Part shown: piece after piece, positions 1-5,609 of the stretch
Layout: each line of letters opens with the position of its first letter
Position numbering within the stretch: position 1 is the stretch's first letter
Assembly (NCBI GenBank): GCA_023475715.1
Contig: JAMCVO010000208.1
Coordinates: 1-7,516, forward strand
Direction of reading: 5' to 3'
From: Actinomycetota bacterium
Lineage (GTDB): Bacteria; Actinomycetota; Humimicrobiia; Humimicrobiales; Humimicrobiaceae
Length of the DNA stretch: 7,516 nucleotides
Program-made: the position numbers and the translations under genes
Notes under the pieces: model-generated
What the model saw: only the letters and a program-made list of their open reading frames with translations
The model's database searches: none
What the model was told of the DNA's origin: nothing

Positions 1-675
1 GGTCCAAAAATCACATAGATAATTTGTAATATTTTTTATTAGATTAGGTTTGTCATAATAAAATAAGAATAAATTTATCTCTCCTATTAAAAATCTTAAA
101 GATCCAAAAAAACCAACTGGATCACCAAATATACACAAAGGAAAAGACCTGGATCTTGCTTTTATAATATAATTATCGATATTGCTAATATATCTATTTT
201 TTATATTATTCAAATTTAATCTTTCTTCTTTTAAAATCTCCCAATCTTTTTCATTTTTTACAGGAAACTCAAGCCAGAATGGCATGCTAGACCCATCTTT
301 TAATATTAATTTTTTAATTCCATCTGAATCTATTAATTCTATTTTTCTTTCATCTTCTTTTATAATTTTTTTATCAAATTTTGGATAAATCCAGTGATTA
401 ATTGGAAAAGTTGTAAGACATTCATCAAAATTAAAATAATTATGTACATCCTGATCTAATAAAATTTCATCATTAGAAATTAATACTGGGCTGTTATGTC
501 CAGGGCCAAGTATAGGTTCTCCATATGAAACCTCTTTTGGTAAACCACTTTTTTTTGGCAAGCCTTCCCTATACCATCTTTTTAATGTTTCACCCCAATA
601 ACCAAATTCCCAATTTAAAGTTCTATTACATTTATCAAATTCTAATATTGATAAAAATAACTCTCTTGTAGTCAT
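1..675 (-). CDS. Uroporphyrinogen decarboxylase-like (URO-D fold) protein, partial: N-terminal 225 codons
   Basis: The reading frame is open from an ATG at 675-673 to the left edge with no stop, so the C-terminus is missing; URO-D-like proteins of this kind usually run to about 350-400 residues. An in-frame TAA lies five codons upstream of the ATG, which fixes the start, although the Shine-Dalgarno (AGATGAG) is weak. Family signs are NWEFGYWGETLKRWYREGLP at residues 21-40, a DGSSMPFWLEFPV stretch at 128-139, and a later R-SFPLCIFGDPVGFFGSLRFLIGE region at 176-199 followed by FYYDKPNLIKNI. These fit the environmental URO-D/MtaA-like superfamily, often annotated as uroporphyrinogen decarboxylase but including methyltransferases and many members of unknown role. 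It starts 33 bases after the lacI stop, so it is probably co-transcribed with the regulator. A true haem-synthesis role is unlikely in this setting. The family call is fairly sure; the function is not known. Confidence 0.8.
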   Translation of the reverse strand, partial: MTTRELFLSILEFDKCNRTLNWEFGYWGETLKRWYREGLPKKSGLPKEVSYGEPILGPGHNSPVLISNDEILLDQDVHNYFNFDECLTTFPINHWIYPKFDKKIIKEDERKIELIDSDGIKKLILKDGSSMPFWLEFPVKNEKDWEILKEERLNLNNIKNRYISNIDNYIIKARSRSFPLCIFGDPVGFFGSLRFLIGEINLFLFYYDKPNLIKNITNYLCDFWT

Positions 676-708
676 AATGATCTCATCTTATTCTATGTTT
701 GCGCCCTC

Positions 709-1761
709 TTATTTGAGGGAGAATAAAAATTTACTAAGTTCCCCATCTGCTGAATGACTTTTAACAGTTGATTCTCTTATTATTAATTTAGGTTCCAAAA
801 TTATTTGTTCTATATTATTTGTATTGTTTAATATATTTTTTATTAAAATATTCGCTGCTTTGTTTCCCATTAAATATTTTTGTTGTTCTATTGTTGTTAG
901 ATTTGGTTTTAATAAAAATGAATATGGAAGATTATCAAAACCAACAACAGCATAATCATCAGGTATCAATAATTTTTTATCTTTTAAATATTTTAAAGCA
1001 CCAATTGCTATTAAATCGCATATAGCGAATATTGCAGTAACTTTATTTTTAGAATTATGAATTTTTTCCATTATTTCATAGCCACTTTTAGCATCTAGAT
1101 CTCCAAAAAATTCCAATTTTTTATCAAAATTTAAATTAAATTCATTTAATGCTTTAATAAATCCAACTTTTCTCTCCGTGCAGATTGAAATAGTTTTAGG
1201 TCCATTAATTAATGCTATTTTTTTATGACCTTGCTCAATAAGGTGCCGTGCTGCTAAATATCCTCCTCTTATATTATTTGTTATTACATAGGAACTATAG
1301 ATATCGGGAATATAACGATCTATTAAAACTAGAGGTTTTTGTTTTTCCAAAAGAGTTATGATATGTTTATTTTGTTCTTTTTTTCTTTCAGTACATGAAA
1401 TTATAATTCCATCAACATTCCTTTTATTAAATTCATTTAAATAATAAAGTTCTTTGTTTACATCATTATCAGAATTGCCAATTATTAGATTTAAATTATT
1501 TTCCCTTGAGAAGTCCTCAATACCTCTTACTATCATTGAAAAAAACATAGTTGTAATGTCTGGAATAATAACGCCAATGGTACCAGTCTTTTTTGTAACC
1601 AGACTCTTGGCAATAATATTGATATCGTAATTCAGTTCTTTTGTAACTGTTAATACTTTTTCTCTAGTTTTTACGGACACACCTTTATTATTATTTATAA
1701 CTCTGGATACAGTAGCAATTGAAACATTAGATTTTTTTGCAACATCATAAATATTTACCAT
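709..1761 (-). CDS. LacI-family transcriptional repressor
   Basis: A 350-residue LacI/GalR-type regulator. Residues 2-23 form the N-terminal helix-turn-helix (NIYDVAKKSNVSIATVSRVIN). The recognition helix SxATVSRV is the type seen in CcpA and relatives, which bind cre-like operators. The hinge helix follows at about 45-57, with the minor-groove leucine at L54, but it carries INIIAKSL instead of the usual PNxxARSL. The effector-binding domain starts at TGTIGVIIPDI (59-69) and ends with the typical PKLIIREST (324-332); D148-R149, D249 and GFDNLP (274-279) are family landmarks. About 17 extra residues follow the usual end. The ligand is presumably the substrate or an intermediate of the divergent operon (inference). 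No good Shine-Dalgarno precedes the ATG. Composition is far more AT-rich than in the plus-strand operon. Its likely targets are the sites at 1979-1992 and 2106-2120. Confidence 0.95.
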   Translation of the reverse strand: MVNIYDVAKKSNVSIATVSRVINNNKGVSVKTREKVLTVTKELNYDINIIAKSLVTKKTGTIGVIIPDITTMFFSMIVRGIEDFSRENNLNLIIGNSDNDVNKELYYLNEFNKRNVDGIIISCTERKKEQNKHIITLLEKQKPLVLIDRYIPDIYSSYVITNNIRGGYLAARHLIEQGHKKIALINGPKTISICTERKVGFIKALNEFNLNFDKKLEFFGDLDAKSGYEIMEKIHNSKNKVTAIFAICDLIAIGALKYLKDKKLLIPDDYAVVGFDNLPYSFLLKPNLTTIEQQKYLMGNKAANILIKNILNNTNNIEQIILEPKLIIRESTVKSHSADGELSKFLFSLK

Positions 1762-1819
1762 TTTATATTCTATTCTAGTTACTATTTTTTTATTCTTAAA
1801 AAATTTCCAATTAAAATTG

Positions 1820-1836
1820 TTATTCTAATAGAATAA
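1820..1836. promoter_or_regulatory. 17-base perfect palindrome upstream of lacI
   Basis: TTATTCTAATAGAATAA has two perfectly complementary 8-base arms around a single central base. It ends 59 bases before the lacI start codon, between the possible lacI -10 and the ATG. It does not resemble the CG-centred LacI/CcpA operator, so if functional it would be a different protein's site or an RNA hairpin in the lacI leader. In such AT-rich DNA chance palindromes are common, but two full 8-base arms are less so. Confidence 0.35.
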
Positions 1837-1852
1837 AAAAAATTAAACTAAT

Positions 1853-1872
1853 ATTATAAGTGTGCTTTCTAT
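1853..1872 (-). promoter_or_regulatory. Possible lacI promoter -10 with overlapping operator half-site
   Basis: On the minus strand TATAAT lies at 1858-1853, about 90 bases before the lacI start. No good -35 sits at 16-18 bases; TTGTAA at 1885-1880 is 21 bases away, so this is a weak call. Directly upstream of the -10, on the plus strand, GCTTTCTAT (1864-1872) repeats the right half of the operator at 1979-1992, and the corresponding 14-mer (1857-1870) matches 10 of 14 positions of TGWAARCGYTWNCW. This could allow autoregulation of lacI. Confidence 0.25.
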
Positions 1873-1942
1873 TTTTTAATTACAATCAAAATTAATATTC
1901 AATATATATATGCAGACAATTTACAATACTTTTGAATTATTA

Positions 1943-1972
1943 TTGACTTGTATTTATTTTATATTATATAAT
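1943..1972 (+). promoter_or_regulatory. Probable sigma-70-type promoter for the rightward operon
   Basis: TTGACT at 1943-1948 and a perfect TATAAT at 1967-1972 are separated by 18 bases. This is the best promoter match in the intergenic region on the plus strand. The expected transcription start, about 6-7 bases after the -10, falls on the first bases of the operator at 1979-1992, which is the classic arrangement for repression by a LacI-family protein. The first structural gene is about 460 bases downstream. Confidence 0.65.
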
Positions 1973-1978
1973 TTATTT

Positions 1979-1992
1979 TGTAAACGCTTTCT
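1979..1992. promoter_or_regulatory. LacI/CcpA-type operator at the transcription start (O1)
   Basis: TGTAAACGCTTTCT matches all 14 positions of the cre-like consensus TGWAARCGYTWNCW, with the central CG at 1985-1986. It begins six bases after the -10 element, so a bound repressor would cover the start site. The local LacI protein has a CcpA-like recognition helix and is the simplest candidate. Because the site is also a perfect cre, binding by a genome-encoded CcpA for catabolite repression is equally possible; the sequence cannot tell the two apart. Confidence 0.7.
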
Positions 1993-2105
1993 ATAAAAAA
2001 TTTTGATAGACACAATAAAATGACTGGAGAACATATAATCAAAGCTAAAAAAACATGTTTTCAGCATATAATTAATTTTTCTTTGATACAATACTTTAAT
2101 TATTA

Positions 2106-2120
2106 TGTAAAACGCTTACA
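2106..2120. promoter_or_regulatory. Second operator-like palindrome in the leader (O2)
   Basis: TGTAAAACGCTTACA has perfect TGTAA/TTACA arms around AACGC. The right half CGCTTACA fits the cre-like consensus exactly, while the left half is displaced by one extra A, giving a 15-base rather than 14-base site. Its CG is 128 bases downstream of that of O1, about 12 helical turns, so two bound repressor dimers could face the same side and loop the DNA. It lies inside the presumed transcript leader and could also act as a roadblock. Confidence 0.5.
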
Positions 2121-2279
2121 AATATTAAAAGCGAATGTGGGTATATAATTGTACAAGTTTACTAATTACACAAAAAAGTTAATTCCAGAATTATAAGTAT
2201 TTGCGTAACAATTTTTGATTTGACAGTACCTACTAAAAAGACTTGTTTGAAGCTATCGAACGGTTTTACATTGGGTTAA

Positions 2280-2459
2280 CCTGCTGAGAAAGCTGAAGAG
2301 AAATTAAGATAAGTAGAAGTCACGGAAGAAGTAGCATTAGAATTATCATTGGAGTTATATCATCGAATAAAGAAATTGATACAAAACAATCCAAGATTTT
2401 GGGCAAGTATTAAAGTTAAATTAGAAGAAAGGAAGGTAATAAATGTCTTCAAAAATTAG
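2280..2459 (+). pseudogene. Short coding-like remnant, interrupted by a stop, abutting the operon
   Basis: One frame reads PAEKAEEKLR (2280-2309), a TAA (2310-2312), then 48 further codons beginning VEVTEEVALELSLELYHRI and including NNPRFWASIKVKLEERKVI, ending at a TAG (2457-2459) that lies 14 bases past the ATG of the next gene. The amino-acid make-up (charged, helical, low Asn/Ile bias) and the higher GC look like real coding sequence rather than the surrounding AT-rich spacer. There is no ATG and another in-frame TAA (2277-2279) lies just upstream, so this is probably the tail of a decayed or truncated gene whose 3' end originally overlapped the dehydrogenase gene. I do not recognise the protein. 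An alternative is chance openness of a leader. Confidence 0.35.
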
Positions 2460-3555
2460 ACTTGGGATCATTGGTGCAGGTTCAATTGCCAGGTTAGCTC
2501 ATGTTCCGGCTATCCAGCAGATGCCAGAAGTAGAGTTGGTAGCCATATGTCGGCGAAACAGAGAAAAAGCAGATGAGTATGGAAAACAGTGGGGTGTAAG
2601 GGAAATTTACTACAACTACGAGGATCTTGTAAAAAGCAAAAACATAGATGCGGTAATAGTAACTACTCCAAATGCAAACCATAAAGAAGCTGTAATTGCT
2701 GCAGCTAATGAAGGAAAACATGTACTATGCGATAAACCTATTGCTATCAATCTTAGGGATGCTAAAGAGATGGTTAAAGCCTGCAAGGAAAATAAAGTGA
2801 AGTTTCAGATGGGATTTAATCAAAGATTCTGGAATCAGGTAGAGATAGCCAAGCAACTAGTAGAAAAGGGTACTATAGGGCAGGTAATGGGTTTTAGTAG
2901 TACTTTTAAGGTTAGAGTAACTGACTACCCTTCTGATACAGATTATAGATTTCAAACTGAACTATCGGGAGGATCTAGCCTCATTGATCCAGGTATCCAT
3001 AGAATTGATATGGCTAGGTTCTTCATGGGAGATATCAAGGAGATTTGTGCAGAAGTTAAACATTCTGTAGTTCCTCAAAAGGTTGATGATAATGCTTGGC
3101 TTCTATGTAATTTCATAAGTGGGGCAACCGGTTTTATTTCTACCGATATATATTCACCAACAATGGATAATACCACAGGATTATATGGAAGTGAAGGCAC
3201 TATCTACATTAGCTCAGAAACTGTTAATCCCTTTCAAACAGTTCCTTTGGCAGTGTATACAGAGAAGAATATAGATCAGATTCCAGATATTGTGTTAAAG
3301 TATTTTTATCCGAAAGTTTGGTGGGATAAGCCCAAAGACAATTGGATATCTATTGTGCCTCCCAGGGACTTTCCCTATCTCAAGCAACTAAAGGTTTTTT
3401 ATCAAAGTATTACAGAGGATAAAGAACCTCCTGTTACTGGAGATGATGGAATAAAATCGCTGGAGATTGTACTAGCAGCCTATAAGTCGGCCCGGGAAAG
3501 AGCATGGGTGAGTCTCCCTTTACAGGAGGAAGTGGTTGAACTTCCAGTGTACTGA
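2443..3555 (+). CDS. Gfo/Idh/MocA-family NAD(P)-dependent oxidoreductase (sugar/cyclitol dehydrogenase)
   Basis: A 370-residue cytoplasmic oxidoreductase of normal family length. The N-terminal Rossmann fold has GAGSIA at 11-16 (GxGxxA nucleotide loop). The conserved lysine motif appears as CDKP at 96-99 (K98; usually EKP). The second domain carries GGSSLIDPGIHRIDMARFF (176-194), in which D182 and H186 occupy the positions of the family's catalytic Asp/His, and it ends in a typical GDDGIKSLEIVLAAYKSA segment (333-350). Members oxidise a ring or sugar hydroxyl to a ketone with NAD(P), as in inositol 2-dehydrogenase or glucose-fructose oxidoreductase; the substrate here is not determinable. The start is supported by GGAAGG at 2431-2436, six bases before the ATG. 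It is the first gene of the operon, 33 bases ahead of the E1 alpha gene, which suggests it supplies a keto compound to the later steps (inference). Confidence 0.93.
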   Translation: MSSKIRLGIIGAGSIARLAHVPAIQQMPEVELVAICRRNREKADEYGKQWGVREIYYNYEDLVKSKNIDAVIVTTPNANHKEAVIAAANEGKHVLCDKPIAINLRDAKEMVKACKENKVKFQMGFNQRFWNQVEIAKQLVEKGTIGQVMGFSSTFKVRVTDYPSDTDYRFQTELSGGSSLIDPGIHRIDMARFFMGDIKEICAEVKHSVVPQKVDDNAWLLCNFISGATGFISTDIYSPTMDNTTGLYGSEGTIYISSETVNPFQTVPLAVYTEKNIDQIPDIVLKYFYPKVWWDKPKDNWISIVPPRDFPYLKQLKVFYQSITEDKEPPVTGDDGIKSLEIVLAAYKSARERAWVSLPLQEEVVELPVY

Positions 3556-3588
3556 TCTATAGGAAATTATCTTAGTTTGGAAATCTAG

Positions 3589-4551
3589 ATGGAAGAAAAA
3601 ATAATCAAAAAATTCAAACTGCTAAGAATGTATCGACAAATGTATAGAATCCGCAAATTTGAGGAAAAAATTTATCTTCTGTTTGCCACGGGCTCTATGC
3701 CCGGTACTATGCACCAGTATTCCGGACAGGAAGCAATAGCTGTTGGAACATGTGAAAATCTCAGTAAAGAAGACTATATAACTACCACCCATAGAAGCCA
3801 TGGCCATTATATCGCTAAAGGAGCACCTATTCATGAATTAATGGCCGAGTTGTTTGCAAAGAAAACAGGATGCTGTAAAGGAATGGGGGGGTCGTTACAT
3901 ATTGGTAAACTGGAGGCAGGTGTCATTGGTGTCGGGGGTATTGTAGGAGCTGGTATTACCATAGCTGCCGGACTAGGCTTATCTGTTAAACTACGAGAAA
4001 CTTCTCAGGTAGTTGTTTGCTTTTTTGGAGATGGTGCTGTTAATACAGGTGCTTTTCACGAGGGAGTTAACCTGGCTGCTATATGGAGACTTCCAGTAGT
4101 CTTTGTATGCGAGAACAACCTATACGGATTTTCCACTCCGGTAAGTAAAGTTACGCTATTAAAGGATCTTGCTGAGAAGGCAAGAGGATATGGAATACCT
4201 GGAGTTATGGTGAATGGAAATGATGTCTTAGAAGTGTATAAGACTGTAGGTGAGGCTGTGCAGAGAGCAAGGGAGGACAAAGGTCCAATGCTAGTAGAGT
4301 GTAAAACATATAGATACAAAGGACACGCCAGATTCGAGCCAGGTAACTATAGACCAAAAAAAGAGGTCGAAGATTGGTTAAGAAGAGATCCCATTTGTCA
4401 ATTAGAAAGCAAGCTTATCGATATGCGCATTCTTTCTCCACAGGAAGTTCAGAGTCTTCAAGAGAAAGTTAAAGAAGAGATAGAAAACGCTCTTACCTTT
4501 GCTCAAAATAGTCCAGATTCGGATGATCCGTTGAAATATTTATATACATAA
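3589..4551 (+). CDS. ThDP-dependent 2-oxoacid/acetoin dehydrogenase-type E1, alpha subunit
   Basis: A 320-residue E1 alpha subunit, full length for the acetoin/pyruvate dehydrogenase family. The ThDP/Mg motif is clear: GDGAVN at 147-152 followed by ENN at 175-177 and LYGFS, with the HEGVNLAAIWRLPV helix between. THRSHGH (67-73) supplies the conserved active-site histidines. The phospho-loop region reads YRYKGHARFEPGNYR (241-255): K244 replaces the first His of the pyruvate-type YRYHGHS and the regulatory Ser is absent, which is closer to the acetoin (AcoA-like) branch. It forms a heterotetramer with the beta subunit encoded next. The Shine-Dalgarno is weak (GGAAA, 3579-3583), yet ten or so residues before the LLRMYRQM helix are normal, so the ATG at 3589 is preferred. 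Neither E2 nor E3 is encoded nearby, so it may act as a stand-alone ThDP lyase, decarboxylase or oxidoreductase rather than in a lipoyl complex (inference). Confidence 0.9.
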   Translation: MEEKIIKKFKLLRMYRQMYRIRKFEEKIYLLFATGSMPGTMHQYSGQEAIAVGTCENLSKEDYITTTHRSHGHYIAKGAPIHELMAELFAKKTGCCKGMGGSLHIGKLEAGVIGVGGIVGAGITIAAGLGLSVKLRETSQVVVCFFGDGAVNTGAFHEGVNLAAIWRLPVVFVCENNLYGFSTPVSKVTLLKDLAEKARGYGIPGVMVNGNDVLEVYKTVGEAVQRAREDKGPMLVECKTYRYKGHARFEPGNYRPKKEVEDWLRRDPICQLESKLIDMRILSPQEVQSLQEKVKEEIENALTFAQNSPDSDDPLKYLYT

Positions 4552-4556
4552 AGGAG
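4551..4556 (+). promoter_or_regulatory. Shine-Dalgarno AAGGAG that decides the TTG start of the E1 beta gene
   Basis: AAGGAG overlaps the last base of the E1 alpha stop codon (4549-4551) and lies five bases before the TTG at 4562. No ATG is available at a comparable distance. The overlap means ribosomes ending on the alpha cistron reach the beta signal directly, which fits translational coupling of two subunits needed in equal amounts. Confidence 0.8.
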
Positions 4557-4561
4557 ATAAA

Positions 4562-5587
4562 TTGGAGCAGATAACTACAATTGCTGAGGCACTTAGGCAA
4601 GCTCTAAGAGAAGAAATGCAGAGAGACGAGAGTATTATTTTGCTAGGCGAGGACATAGGGGAATTTGGAGGTGCTTTCCAGGTTACTAAAGGTTTATTTG
4701 AGGAATTTGGTGAGCAAAGAGTCAGAGATACTCCAATTTCCGAAGCGGCTATTATTGGAGCTGCAATAGGAGCAGCAATCGGAGGGTTAAGACCAATAGC
4801 AGAAATTCAGTTTATGGACTTTATTACCTGCGCAATGGATCAAATAGTCAATCAAGCGGCAAAGCTGAGACTTATATCAGGAGGAGAAATAACTCTTCCA
4901 CTGGTAATAAGAGCTCCTTTAGGATCTGCAACTCGGGGAGCACAACATGGACAAAGTTTGGAAGCTTGGTTCATGCATGTACCAGGGTTGAAAGTTATAG
5001 TGCCATCTACCTCTTATGACGCCAAGGGACTTTTAAAGACAGCCATTAGGGACAATAATCCTGTGTTATTCTTTGAACACAAAGCCCTATATGGGAGTAA
5101 GTCGCCGGGGGGTAAATCCAGTACAGAAGATCACAAAAATATTACCCGTTTCACCCCCCTTCCAAGTGAGGAATATACTCTTCCCTTCGGCAAGGCTGAC
5201 ATAAAAAGGGAAGGCAGGGATGTAACTGTAGTAGCCACTTTTTTAATGGTACATAAAATGTTGATAATAGCCGAAGAATTTGCCAGACAGGGAATTGAAG
5301 TGGAGGTTATCGATCCCCGTACGCTAGTTCCGCTAGACGAGGCTACTATTTTAGATTCTGTTAAAAAGACAGGCAGGTTTTTAGTAGTTACTGAGGGTTG
5401 TAGTACAGCAGGGGTAGGAGCTGAGATAGCAGCTATAGTGAGCGAGAAGGCTTTTGATTATCTTGATGCTCCTGTTAAACGAGTAGGTGCACTGGATATC
5501 CCAATACCATTTGCTCCTATAGCGGAGAGCCGTGTTATACCGAATAAGAAACGCATAAAAGAAGCATTAAAGGAAATTTTGAAATAA
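4562..5587 (+). CDS. ThDP-dependent 2-oxoacid/acetoin dehydrogenase-type E1, beta subunit (TTG start)
   Basis: A 341-residue E1 beta subunit with all family landmarks: GEDIGEFGGAF (29-39), DTPISEAAIIGAAIGAA (57-73) in which E62 corresponds to the glutamate contacting the ThDP aminopyrimidine, QFMDF (83-87), RGAQHGQSLEAWFMHVPGLKVIVPS (125-149) with H129 in the active site, and the C-terminal transketolase domain with EVIDPRTLVPLD (248-259) and TEGCSTAGVGAEIAA (277-291). It is longer than the usual 325 or so; from memory of the family, the extra residues are a loop at about 179-197 (SKSPGGKSSTEDHKNITRF), between the LFFEHKALYG strand and EEYTLPFGKADI. It starts with TTG, ten bases after the alpha stop, and pairs with the alpha subunit to form the active sites at the subunit interface. 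The reaction is probably decarboxylation or cleavage of a 2-oxo or diketo compound. Confidence 0.9.
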   Translation: MEQITTIAEALRQALREEMQRDESIILLGEDIGEFGGAFQVTKGLFEEFGEQRVRDTPISEAAIIGAAIGAAIGGLRPIAEIQFMDFITCAMDQIVNQAAKLRLISGGEITLPLVIRAPLGSATRGAQHGQSLEAWFMHVPGLKVIVPSTSYDAKGLLKTAIRDNNPVLFFEHKALYGSKSPGGKSSTEDHKNITRFTPLPSEEYTLPFGKADIKREGRDVTVVATFLMVHKMLIIAEEFARQGIEVEVIDPRTLVPLDEATILDSVKKTGRFLVVTEGCSTAGVGAEIAAIVSEKAFDYLDAPVKRVGALDIPIPFAPIAESRVIPNKKRIKEALKEILK

Positions 5588-5595
5588 GTTGAAAA

Positions 5596-5600
5596 AGGAG
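5596..5600 (+). promoter_or_regulatory. Shine-Dalgarno AGGAG that decides the SDR start
   Basis: AGGAG lies nine bases before the ATG at 5610. The frame is open back to a TTG at 5589, but that codon is upstream of this site and just past the E1 beta stop, with no ribosome binding site of its own. The ATG start also puts the SDR's first strand (KVAIVTG) at the usual distance from the N-terminus. Confidence 0.85.
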
Positions 5601-5609
5601 AATTTTAAA

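Larger units (their letters stand above)
1762..2442. other. 681-base intergenic control region between divergent units
   Basis: No intact gene is visible here. The left 450 bases are extremely AT-rich and carry the rightward promoter, two operator-like sites, a weak operator half-site and a 17-base palindrome, all listed separately. There is also a 12-base self-complementary stretch (AAAACATGTTTT, 2050-2061). From about 2220 rightward the GC content rises to resemble the operon, and reading frames become coding-like but are broken by stops. No terminator-like hairpin with a T tract was seen, so the promoter at 1943-1972 could read through a long leader of about 460 bases into the operon. Confidence 0.7.

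Noticed and set aside
704..719. CCCTC/GAGGG hairpin around the lacI stop codon
   Set aside because: Only five pairs with no T tract after it, and the next gene follows at 33 bases, so a terminator is unlikely.
182..1025. Plus-strand open frames at 182-388 and 819-1025
   Set aside because: They lie wholly inside the minus-strand URO-D-like and lacI genes, have low-complexity Phe/Leu/Ile/Ser-rich translations and no ribosome binding sites.
2020..2148. 42-codon ATG frame in the leader (MTGEHIIKAKK...)
   Set aside because: No ribosome binding site, composition like the surrounding spacer, and it covers operator O2; it is more likely chance than a leader peptide.
2144..2149. TATAAT at 2144-2149 as a promoter -10 downstream of O2
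   Set aside because: No -35-like hexamer at 16-18 bases upstream; in such AT-rich sequence an isolated TATAAT is weak evidence.
2220..2248. TTGACA at 2220-2225 as a second promoter nearer the operon
   Set aside because: The bases 17 downstream (TTGTTT) and neighbouring spacings do not resemble a -10 element.
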